This document shows positions 21,501-28,458 of a DNA stretch of 37,794 nt, in pieces (position 1 is the stretch's first letter; every line of letters begins with the position of its first letter). Both the position numbers and the translations under genes were made by a program. Below the pieces are notes generated by a model, which saw only the letters and a program-made list of their open reading frames with translations, was not told the DNA's origin and did no database searches. The DNA comes from a virus. The stretch spans positions 1-37,794 of IMG/VR virus record IMGVR_UViG_3300030110_002358. One strand, 5' to 3'.

Positions 21501-24500
21501 CTTATGGAGAAGGTATTGATCCAGAAGAACAGCCTTCAGTATGGGGAATTATAAGAAGAGATGGTTCTTGTATACAAGGAAGTTCTACTTTTTTATCTAC
21601 CGATGGCGCTCAACATTACCAGTTTGGATATAATATAGGATGGGGTGGAGCAATAGATGGAGCAAATACTCCTAATTATAGAAAAATTAAACCTATTCCA
21701 CAAACTTTAGTTTCTGATATACCAGGTGGTAATAGACATAAAGTAAATTTCGCTGGTATGCTATCAGGTAAAATGTGCATGTATGGATATGGATTCCATA
21801 ATAGACGAAATTTAGCAGGACAAGGATGGGCGCATGCAGATGGGGCTTATTATACCTTATCTGAAAAACCAGCTATATTTACTATTACTGACACAGGTGC
21901 AGCAGAAGATGATGCAAGGGCTTTTGCAGCATATTATAAAGCAGAAGATGCTATAAATAATCAAAACGATTATCATTATACAGACGGAGGTAGGTATAAA
22001 AAAAGAAAGATTATGGGTTCTGATAATGATGAGTTGTATAAAGCTGGAGGCACAAGTTACAGTACATATGATGGATCATCATTAACAGATAGTACTATTC
22101 CATATGTAAATTCTACTTGTGCTACTACTCTTTATCACGGTCAAATAGGAGACTTTTTATATATAGATAGAAAATGGCTTTCTTGTGAACCTTTAACAGG
22201 CACAACAAGTAAAAGATTATTAGGAAAAGCTGATGAAACTGTTGATACTTATTCTTCTAATAGACATTTATTAATGGCAGTAAATGTTCATGATCCTCAC
22301 CCTCCCCCTATTACTAGTACTAGATGGGGTAGTAATATGAGATTTTATGGAGATACTGGACATAGTTCTGTTATGTCTACAAATATAAGAGGCCTTGGTT
22401 ATGTGCATACTAATAATAATGGCTGTAGACTTAGTTATCACGTGTATGATGAAGAGGCTGGACCAGGACAACCTGCACGAGTTTACATGGATTCACTTAA
22501 TGATGCTTTAAAAACTAATATTCCAGCTAACGACGGATTTACAGGTCATGGAGCATCTTCTAGACAAAATCAATTATTTTGCGTTCTTCCAAAAGACGAT
22601 ACTTCACTAGAAGGAACAGCAAGCGGAGAAGGCTATAATGCAACAGCAAGTAGCGATGCAGATAATTGGGTTTATGATATAAATAGATACCCTCCTAGTT
22701 GGGAAATTGTTCATGAAAAAGCTGCTACCTTTTCTTTAATATCTGCTAATGCTGATCAATTTGATTTTATATACAAAATGACTATGTTAAAAGTCGGATC
22801 TGTTTATCAGTATTTAATTTCTTCTGAAAAAAGTGCAGGAGGAGATTCAATAGCTGCTCTTTCAACTGTAAGTACAAGCAATTCTTCAGATAGTTTTTTA
22901 GGTACAACTATGGGAGGAACAACTTATAAAGAATACCTTGTTGGTATATGGAAAGTTGAATACCCTCTTGCAAAGAACTCTTATTATGCTCCTAAAACAG
23001 TGGGAGAAGATGTAGCTGGTTTATACGATGCATTAGACATTGTTTACAATAAAGAATATTCAGACAATCCTAAACTTTTAACAGTTCCTCTTATACACGC
23101 TTATAATACAGCTGATCCAGCTAGTTCTGCACAATGGGGTAATTTTTGGGCATCAGGACAAGGTAATATAACAAACTCTACTGATGCAGGAATAGATAAT
23201 GAGCAAGTGCAATTTATAGCACCTTTATCTGGAGATCAACTTGATTTAAATGCAAGTACACCTAACTTTACAGATTTAGCAGATGTTTCTACTTATACCT
23301 ATAATAATAGTTTAATTGCATTAACTTCAGGTAATACTGGTTTAATAGATGAATTCCCTGACGGTGCAGATGTAAAGTATAAAGCTACTTTGTTATACGA
23401 TGGTTATCAAGAAGGTCCTTTACCATTATTCTTTCATAAATTTAAAATCAATGGTGGAAAAGAATCAATGAATGTTACTCTTAGCATATCTGCTGCTAGT
23501 ACATCATTATTAAGTCCTAGAGCTACAGATATTGTTATATATAGAAAAAATAGTATTTCTGAATTGTATAGAATGGTTAAGCAAATAAGTTTAAAAAGAG
23601 AAGATTGGCAACTTACAGATAAAGGTAATTTTGAATATTCATTTATAGACAATGGAAGACTTGGTTCTTACGAGGCTTTATCAGGTGTTGCTGAGTCATC
23701 AATAGACACTTCATTAAACTATGAATTATCAGCGCAATTAAACGATTATTTATTTGTAGCTAAGGCTTACCATAAAGATATTAAAAAGAACGGTTCTAAG
23801 TACATATTTAGGTCTCAGAACAGTAAGTTTAGCGTGTTTGATGTTACTAAAGATTATGCTATACTTCCTAGTGTCCCTACAGCATTAGCTGCTTTTAATG
23901 GTAAGTTATATGCATTTGATAAAAGTAATACTTATAGAATAAACCCTGATAGTATGGTTGTAGAAGATCATTTTGAAGGAATAGGATGTTTAGGACCAAA
24001 AGGATTTTCTGTAACAGAATATGGTATGTGTTTTGCAGATGCTAATAATATTTATTTACACGATTCTACAAAGCCTACTCCTATAGGGCAGAATATATTA
24101 AGTGTATCATTATATGAAGGATGGCAAATAGGATGGCAAGAAGCAGTTAAAAAATCATTATCATATGGTCAAGAACCATTAGTATTCTTTGATGGACAAA
24201 GCACTTCGTTTGTATGTCTTGTATTAGGTAGTTGTGATCATCAATGTAGTAATACAGTATCTAGAGCTTGGGCTTATAGTATACTTAGAAATAGATGGGA
24301 TTATTGGGAAGCACCTCAATCTAATACAGCAGTTCAAGGAGACAATGGAGATATTCTATTATCAGATGGTAGTTTCTTATATAACTATAGAGATAGTTCT
24401 TACAAGAAAGAATGGAGATGGAGAACTAAGAAAATAGTAGCAGATAAACATACGTCTACAAAAAGATTTCATAGAGTTAAATTAACAGGATCTCCTACTT

Positions 24501-25015
24501 TAGATACTATAAGCACTCCTCCTAAATGGAATGATGATGTTACAGTATTTGTAGACGGAGATATACAGCAATTAAGTATTTTAAATAAAGGTTATAGTAA
24601 AGAATTTAGTGGATGTTTCTTTAATGGAGGATCAGGAGGACCAGGTACTTCTATTTCAGATAGTGACACAACAGTAAATGTTACTGGATTAAATGGCGGT
24701 GATATAGGGGGTACTCTTCCAGAAGTAGGAACTTACATAATGTTAGATGATGAAATAATGTTAGTTACAGCACAGCCTAGTACAGCTTCATTAACAGTTA
24801 CAAGGGCGCAAATGGGTACTACTGCAGTAATACATACAAGCGCAGTTACTGCAGGAACAGAAGGAATAGAAAACCAAAGGTTGTATAATATATCACCTTG
24901 TATTAAATTACCTTCTAAATGCAGAGGTAAAACTATCGAAGTTTATTTACAAAATCAAAAGTCAATTGTAAAAAGCCTTGGCATTGATTTATTAGTAAAG
25001 AGTAGTGGGTTTTAG
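18587..25015 (+). CDS. Giant tail/virion surface protein (2142 aa)
   Basis: The N-terminus (KWEISAFTKGIIGSASEDDI, then ASSFSLNIDAIAEDGTLQGI) matches the start of phage tail hub or nozzle proteins, with an 'F.kGi........ip..A.s..lN.d....G.L..i' pattern. Residues about 84-169 form a small beta domain with ITTASNHGLLTGDVINFTG, like domains inserted in many virion proteins. The central 1300 residues are rich in Asn, Ser, Thr, Tyr and His, with many aromatic residues. After about residue 1580 a propeller-like tail-hub region appears (LAAFNGKLYAFDKSNTYRIN, YSILRNRWDYWEA). Near 2012-2090 is a second inserted domain (YIMLDDEIMLVTAQP, TVTRAQMGTTAVIHTS). The C-terminus is strand-rich. It probably forms the nozzle or tail stem with a very large insertion. 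A host-contact or enzymatic function in the insert is unknown. Confidence 0.75.
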   Translation: MPKQKWEISAFTKGIIGSASEDDIPVDASSFSLNIDAIAEDGTLQGIKKDTVLDNSSGFIDLASDGTPAKKVQNVTVTKTVEPVATIDIVHDTDGTGITNNSGIVEITTASNHGLLTGDVINFTGTEGNSAPHDEYDGVYTITRLDDTSFTIPATFTSSVVTDGTYTIKSRAAGTFSYNESIMIFQTVDYNYYICFALDTNGNGSADNAAPEFNYLDIQGYRKLSVLLNTTVNTTAKIAETIAGVTNPYSDDFVFSYSSGSSFTITAKKSGDCPLFLTNDLVTVSTTTEGQGTPFKANDFQISNEGNGIYTLIGIDYSENTILKWEDLYDNNSNRVFTNLETDIVHNNKSTFQTKNKTMHLGLGNGEEYNTKWIGKLEIEQLNRNISGWVVTDDKLESLPRQFAPLDFDIMVSTPIYDVGSDANVFSEQQSYHASVTITSNATNDGNLNKVFNHASGAVFTTGGAILNDYGKTDNSAPKIGWTFKVADTQDCGTDLRDAKRYRYGGNAALAAHDIFMVIDPGTDATTTDAKVEYIGNAQGGTANAGTAAFFMAAQEGSTFLYRVSTTASTDSTASFSTTAPRNVAYDLTEIIDDASGISTIHPCRSPLTSGLTATTSGYMNYSATINTTHIANQTCRALHGVYWIGTVAGNFYRINTMDMNSQHHTSSFNGIKLDAKMVLDYREIGKCDADPGDSADFKHWYGGIYGATGFYNTTGTAKTMPSDAGTWAEDYSNYWSPTPQNSRICGVVETWSNKANCETAADVLGGDGTMRYAYDDDSDRDGTGESEYPNAVSLHHHHAETAGSSTKWSFADNKTVCVTNAESGHDVGQIITGYDSSTNNCHDDFLGNTIINKLHGQSSFYIPADNTNVGSNSFSYYSCKVWVLFTSNDNNPYSRWNLMLYNFYPTTCDSDNKVLMYDRTPPYDEFDEMTTGELSAYESNDYTTAGSLPVQKGSMIFAKNSNSAFDYQNSSYGEGIDPEEQPSVWGIIRRDGSCIQGSSTFLSTDGAQHYQFGYNIGWGGAIDGANTPNYRKIKPIPQTLVSDIPGGNRHKVNFAGMLSGKMCMYGYGFHNRRNLAGQGWAHADGAYYTLSEKPAIFTITDTGAAEDDARAFAAYYKAEDAINNQNDYHYTDGGRYKKRKIMGSDNDELYKAGGTSYSTYDGSSLTDSTIPYVNSTCATTLYHGQIGDFLYIDRKWLSCEPLTGTTSKRLLGKADETVDTYSSNRHLLMAVNVHDPHPPPITSTRWGSNMRFYGDTGHSSVMSTNIRGLGYVHTNNNGCRLSYHVYDEEAGPGQPARVYMDSLNDALKTNIPANDGFTGHGASSRQNQLFCVLPKDDTSLEGTASGEGYNATASSDADNWVYDINRYPPSWEIVHEKAATFSLISANADQFDFIYKMTMLKVGSVYQYLISSEKSAGGDSIAALSTVSTSNSSDSFLGTTMGGTTYKEYLVGIWKVEYPLAKNSYYAPKTVGEDVAGLYDALDIVYNKEYSDNPKLLTVPLIHAYNTADPASSAQWGNFWASGQGNITNSTDAGIDNEQVQFIAPLSGDQLDLNASTPNFTDLADVSTYTYNNSLIALTSGNTGLIDEFPDGADVKYKATLLYDGYQEGPLPLFFHKFKINGGKESMNVTLSISAASTSLLSPRATDIVIYRKNSISELYRMVKQISLKREDWQLTDKGNFEYSFIDNGRLGSYEALSGVAESSIDTSLNYELSAQLNDYLFVAKAYHKDIKKNGSKYIFRSQNSKFSVFDVTKDYAILPSVPTALAAFNGKLYAFDKSNTYRINPDSMVVEDHFEGIGCLGPKGFSVTEYGMCFADANNIYLHDSTKPTPIGQNILSVSLYEGWQIGWQEAVKKSLSYGQEPLVFFDGQSTSFVCLVLGSCDHQCSNTVSRAWAYSILRNRWDYWEAPQSNTAVQGDNGDILLSDGSFLYNYRDSSYKKEWRWRTKKIVADKHTSTKRFHRVKLTGSPTLDTISTPPKWNDDVTVFVDGDIQQLSILNKGYSKEFSGCFFNGGSGGPGTSISDSDTTVNVTGLNGGDIGGTLPEVGTYIMLDDEIMLVTAQPSTASLTVTRAQMGTTAVIHTSAVTAGTEGIENQRLYNISPCIKLPSKCRGKTIEVYLQNQKSIVKSLGIDLLVKSSGF

Positions 25016-25450
25016 ATGGCTATAATTAATAGTACAAAAGTTCCTCCTAGAGTTTCTAATGAAGAGTTTCAAAAAGCATTGAATGAAATATATGTTCATT
25101 TAAATCATTTATTCACTTCTCAGAAAGGAACAGAAGATGTAGAGAGTTTGTCTGCAGGAAAACTAGGAGATATGAGAGTTGTAGAGCGTTCTGATAAAGA
25201 AGCAGGAATAGAAATAAGAACAAGTAAAGGTTGGTATTCTAACGGTATATTTAACGATACACCTAGAATTGTAAAATTAACAGATAGTGGTGGAAGTTCT
25301 GTTACTGCAAATAATACAATAGAAACAATAACAGCAGACGCTACAGTAAAGGATGCGATAAAGGAATTATCTGTAAAATTAAATGAAGTAATAGAACTTC
25401 TTAACGGTATAAATAATACCTCTTTTAAATTTTCTAATAGGAGAAATTAG
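25016..25450 (+). CDS. Small structural protein (144 aa)
   Basis: The ATG directly follows the stop of the giant tail gene. The product starts MAIINSTKVPPRVSNEEFQK with a helix (ALNEIYVHLNHLFTSQ). A short beta part follows (DMRVVERSDKEAGIEIRTSK, GWYSNGIF). A C-terminal helix with regular hydrophobic spacing (TVKDAIKELSVKLNEVIELL) could form a trimer or coiled coil. It may be a tail needle-like plug, an adaptor for the giant tail protein or a fibre base. No known family was recognised. Confidence 0.6.
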   Translation: MAIINSTKVPPRVSNEEFQKALNEIYVHLNHLFTSQKGTEDVESLSAGKLGDMRVVERSDKEAGIEIRTSKGWYSNGIFNDTPRIVKLTDSGGSSVTANNTIETITADATVKDAIKELSVKLNEVIELLNGINNTSFKFSNRRN

Positions 25451-25451
25451 T

Positions 25452-26216
25452 ATGAGTATTTTCAGTCCAGTTATAGACAATAGTCCAATTGATCAATATG
25501 GTGCAGCTGGTAATGCAGGTCAATTAGGAAATTATTCAGCAGTAGCATTTAACCGTGCTAATGAATTATACAATCCTCTTAGTGAAAGAAATAGAATGAC
25601 AATGAATAGCATGCGTGAAGATGCGTTAAACATGCAAGCTCAAGGTAATATACTTAATGCAAGAAATGCAGCGGCAAGTGGAATAGGTGGTAATTTTGCA
25701 CAGACTGCTTTACAAAATCAAAACCTTATGAGTAAAATAAGAAATCAAAGTACTAAAGATTTTCTTTCTACTTTAAATCAAAACACACAATTAGCTCAAG
25801 GCTTTCAAGGGCAAGCAGGTCAGTTTACATCACAAGCTGGTAATATTAAAGGAAATTTAAATCAGTTATTTAGACAACGAGCATCTGCTAATCAACAAGC
25901 AAAACAAAAGTCTAATGCAATGAAATTTGATGCATTAAAAATGTTAGCAGCTCCAATGTTAGGACCAGCTATGGGAGCAGCAGGTGGAATGCTAGGAGGT
26001 GGTTTATTAGGAATGGGTAGTGGTCAAGGATTTCAAGCAGGTGTTCAAAACTTTGCTAGCAATCAATTAAATCCTACTGCTATGCAACCCATGCAAAATC
26101 CAATGAATGCTAATTATGGATTTAATCCACCTAATATTGCTAGTTCATTATTTAACTACGCTAGTAATTATCATCAAAATCAACTTACACAGAACTTAAC
26201 ATCAAGAGGTTATTAA
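25452..26216 (+). CDS. Internal virion/ejection protein, Gln-rich (254 aa)
   Basis: The product starts MSIFSPVIDNSPIDQYGAAG. It is rich in Gln, Asn and Ala, helical, and has a Gly/Met/Leu-rich hydrophobic stretch (MLAAPMLGPAMGAAGGMLGG onward) that could insert into a membrane. This combination is typical of small podovirus ejection proteins such as T7 gp14 or P22 gp7-like proteins, which are stored in the head and form a channel across the host envelope. AGGAG precedes the start. It opens the internal-protein cluster that leads to the giant protein. Confidence 0.65.
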   Translation: MSIFSPVIDNSPIDQYGAAGNAGQLGNYSAVAFNRANELYNPLSERNRMTMNSMREDALNMQAQGNILNARNAAASGIGGNFAQTALQNQNLMSKIRNQSTKDFLSTLNQNTQLAQGFQGQAGQFTSQAGNIKGNLNQLFRQRASANQQAKQKSNAMKFDALKMLAAPMLGPAMGAAGGMLGGGLLGMGSGQGFQAGVQNFASNQLNPTAMQPMQNPMNANYGFNPPNIASSLFNYASNYHQNQLTQNLTSRGY

Positions 26217-26866
26217 TGAGTATAGATACAGCAGCAATGAACTTTATTAATCAGCATAATCAAATGAAAATTGCTAGAACTAATGCAGGTTTAAATAAAT
26301 ACGGAATTGATACTAGAGCGCAATTGCAACAACAAAATATAGATTTAAGAAATAAATTATTTGATTTAGTGCAGCTGCCAGAATCTCAAGAAAGAATGAG
26401 ACAAGCTACATATGCTCAAGACAAATTAGAAGCAGGACAACAAGCAGAAGCATTGGGTGTTAGTACAGACAATTTGCAACAGACAAGACAAAAGCAATAT
26501 AAAAATCAATTAGATGAAATAGACAGAGCAATAAACGAAATGCCTGAAGATTTGCAATTTAGTTTAATGGATATGTTTACTGGTAAGAATATAGGGAAAA
26601 TACCTGGAAGATTAAACGTTAGAGCTAATCAATTATGGGATTCGTTTTTAAAATATGGAAGGCCAGATGCGCCTAAAGATTTAGATCCTTTAGGATCAGC
26701 TAGTAGATATTTAACAAGCAGAGGATTTAGTCCTCTCCAAGTAAATGAGGCTTTAAAAAATTATGTAGATCCTAGAGGTTATGTTAAAAATCAAAAATCT
26801 GAAGATATTATAGAAGAATTAAAAAATAAGAATATATTAGGCACATTGTATCAAGGAGGAGAATAA
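26216..26866 (+). CDS. Helical internal virion protein (216 aa)
   Basis: A TAATG overlap couples the start to the previous gene. The product starts MSIDTAAMNFINQHNQMKIA and is nearly all helical and Gln-rich (TRAQLQQQNIDLRNKLFDLV, QKQYKNQLDEIDRAINEMPE). In the C-terminal third is RYLTSRGFSPLQVNEALKNY. Composition and position match the middle members of podovirus ejection clusters (gp15-like), but there is no direct family recognition. It lacks a membrane segment and probably forms part of an internal core or tube. Confidence 0.6.
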   Translation: MSIDTAAMNFINQHNQMKIARTNAGLNKYGIDTRAQLQQQNIDLRNKLFDLVQLPESQERMRQATYAQDKLEAGQQAEALGVSTDNLQQTRQKQYKNQLDEIDRAINEMPEDLQFSLMDMFTGKNIGKIPGRLNVRANQLWDSFLKYGRPDAPKDLDPLGSASRYLTSRGFSPLQVNEALKNYVDPRGYVKNQKSEDIIEELKNKNILGTLYQGGE

Positions 26867-26873
26867 GATAATT

Positions 26874-27470
26874 ATGGCAAATTTAACTACTTCAAAATTA
26901 AAACAAACTAGCCTAGAATTTGAGCAAGTTAAGGAATTAGTAAATAGATATCATGCTGGTGAATTATCAGGTTTAAATGAAAAAGATTTAGAGCAAATAG
27001 CAATACTAGCAGCTCAAATGGGAATTGAATTTAAAGTAAAATCAAAGCCTATTAGAAAAGGTTTGTTTGATTTAGCAGATACAGCTGCATTTGGATTAAT
27101 TCCTAATGAATTAAGACCTACTTCTATTGGTCAAGAATGGCACGGAGAATCGGGTATAGATAAATTTGCTGGTGGAGTTGGAACTTTAGGAGGAGCAGTT
27201 TTAGGAGGATTAGGTGTATTAAAATTAGCTGGTAAAGCTAAAAGTATGTTCAGTAAAGCTCCATTTGGTACTTACGGTGGAGGTAATAAAGTTGCTCAAA
27301 TGAATCCTCAAAGAGACAGACTTTTAATAGACGCTGCTAATAGATACTTGCCTAGAACGCCTGGATATTTACCAAAACCACCTGGATATTTGCCTAGTCA
27401 TTTAGGAAGAAAGGTTCCAAGTACACCTGGAATGGGTGAAGTAGTAAATATAATGGGCAGGGCTTATTAA
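26874..27470 (+). CDS. Internal protein sharing the giant protein's N-terminal module (198 aa)
   Basis: The product starts MANLTTSKLKQTSLEFEQVK. Residues about 20-120 (LVNRYHAGELSGLNEKDLEQ, then IAILAAQMGIEFKVKSKPIR and DKFAGGVGTLGGAVLGGLGV) follow the same order of elements as the start of the 2711-residue protein: a helix with 'L..la...(g/n)(i/v).F', a charged linker, and a Gly-rich hydrophobic 'GhlaGf' stretch. This suggests duplication of a membrane-active N-terminal module. The C-terminal part has a PGYLP repeat (RTPGYLPKPPGYLPSHLG). It may be a co-ejected partner of the giant protein. Confidence 0.6.
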   Translation: MANLTTSKLKQTSLEFEQVKELVNRYHAGELSGLNEKDLEQIAILAAQMGIEFKVKSKPIRKGLFDLADTAAFGLIPNELRPTSIGQEWHGESGIDKFAGGVGTLGGAVLGGLGVLKLAGKAKSMFSKAPFGTYGGGNKVAQMNPQRDRLLIDAANRYLPRTPGYLPKPPGYLPSHLGRKVPSTPGMGEVVNIMGRAY

Positions 27471-27490
27471 TTAAAACAATATACACTCAT

Positions 27491-27505
27491 GCTCTCGTCA
27501 AGAGC
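27491..27505 (+). other. Short hairpin in the 27471-27532 gap
   Basis: GCTCT pairs with AGAGC over a CGTCA loop (27491-27505). It lies 28 bases before the start of the 27533 gene, in one of the few plus-strand intergenic gaps over 50 bases. It has no T run and may serve message processing or a local start of transcription. Confidence 0.3.
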
Positions 27506-27532
27506 TTAAAGTAAACTCAAAGGAGAATAAAT

Positions 27533-28081
27533 ATGGCAGATAATTTACATAAATTAACAGTACAAGAAGCAACAAATCAAATAGCTCAAAGAAAAGTTAT
27601 AAGAGTTATTCCAACTATAGAAACAAGTGAATATGTTTCAGGAGATGTAATATTTAATTCTGTAGCTATTCCAAATGCAGTAATAGGAAAAGGTGGTTGC
27701 TCTAAATTAATAGCTGCATATATGGTTAGTAATTCTACAGATAACTTGTTATTTGAAATGATATTTACAGAAAATTCTGCAACTTTTGGAACTGTTAATG
27801 CAACAGCAAATATTTCAGATGCAGATATAAGAACTGCAAAAGTATTAGCATCTTGGGCTTGTGAAGCAGTAGATGATACAACTGAGCATCTTGATAACTC
27901 TGAAATAAAAAGAATATTTGATACAAGAAGTGCAAATGGAAATACTGTACCAAGTGTTGAGCCAACATTACTTCAAGCAGCTGAAAATTCAACAGATGTA
28001 TATTTTGCAGTATTAGGTGGCTCAACTATTACTTATGCTGGAACAACTGATTTAGAATTTATATTTCATATTGAATATTAA
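27533..28081 (+). CDS. Beta-rich virion surface protein (182 aa)
   Basis: It has a strong AAAGGAG site and its own leader gap, suggesting high expression. The product starts MADNLHKLTVQEATNQIAQR and contains TSEYVSGDVIFNSVAIPNAV, then LIAAYMVSNSTDNLLFEMIF. It ends YAGTTDLEFIFHIEY. The pattern 'Y..GDv......(i/l).na......g.s..i....v.d........l.lF' is recalled from structural proteins of marine phages, often decoration or head-fibre proteins with a beta-sandwich fold. It lies within the internal-protein cluster, so a tail or head surface role cannot be decided. There are only two cysteines. Confidence 0.6.
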   Translation: MADNLHKLTVQEATNQIAQRKVIRVIPTIETSEYVSGDVIFNSVAIPNAVIGKGGCSKLIAAYMVSNSTDNLLFEMIFTENSATFGTVNATANISDADIRTAKVLASWACEAVDDTTEHLDNSEIKRIFDTRSANGNTVPSVEPTLLQAAENSTDVYFAVLGGSTITYAGTTDLEFIFHIEY

Positions 28082-28096
28082 ATAAAAGGAAATAAA

Positions 28097-28456
28097 ATGG
28101 CAGGAGATAGATTTGGCTACGGAACTGAACCTACAAGTTTTGATTATAAATATTTATTACCTCCAAAAAGAAACTTATATTACGAATCATGGGGCAAGAA
28201 TCCAGAAGGTAAAATGCTCTACGCTTGGTTAGATCAAGATACTGGTGAATGGTATGATGATGATATATATGGAAAAAATCTACCAAGAAGAAGTCAATTA
28301 TACTACGGTGCAGGGTTTCAAGAAAATTGGGATAATGCAATACAGCAAGGTTTAACTAGCAGGCTAAAAAAAGATTTTGTAAATTACTTTGATTACCTTA
28401 TGGGTGATAAGAGGCAAAAGATGCCTCAAGATTTGTTTCCAGTAACAAATAAATAA
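28097..28456 (+). CDS. Small protein with N-terminal DRFGYG tag (119 aa)
   Basis: AAAGGA precedes the ATG. The product starts MAGDRFGYGTEPTSFDYKYL, with the tag at residues 4-9. It then has aromatic segments (KRNLYYESWGKNPEGKMLYA, DTGEWYDDDIYGKNLPRRSQ) and a C-terminal helix (LTSRLKKDFVNYFDYLMGDK). No enzymatic motif is seen. It sits directly before the giant gene, with two bases between stop and start, so it is probably made with it. The tag shared with two connector-block proteins and the peptidoglycan-binding protein downstream argues for a common destination such as the virion interior. Confidence 0.6.
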   Translation: MAGDRFGYGTEPTSFDYKYLLPPKRNLYYESWGKNPEGKMLYAWLDQDTGEWYDDDIYGKNLPRRSQLYYGAGFQENWDNAIQQGLTSRLKKDFVNYFDYLMGDKRQKMPQDLFPVTNK

Positions 28457-28458
28457 TT

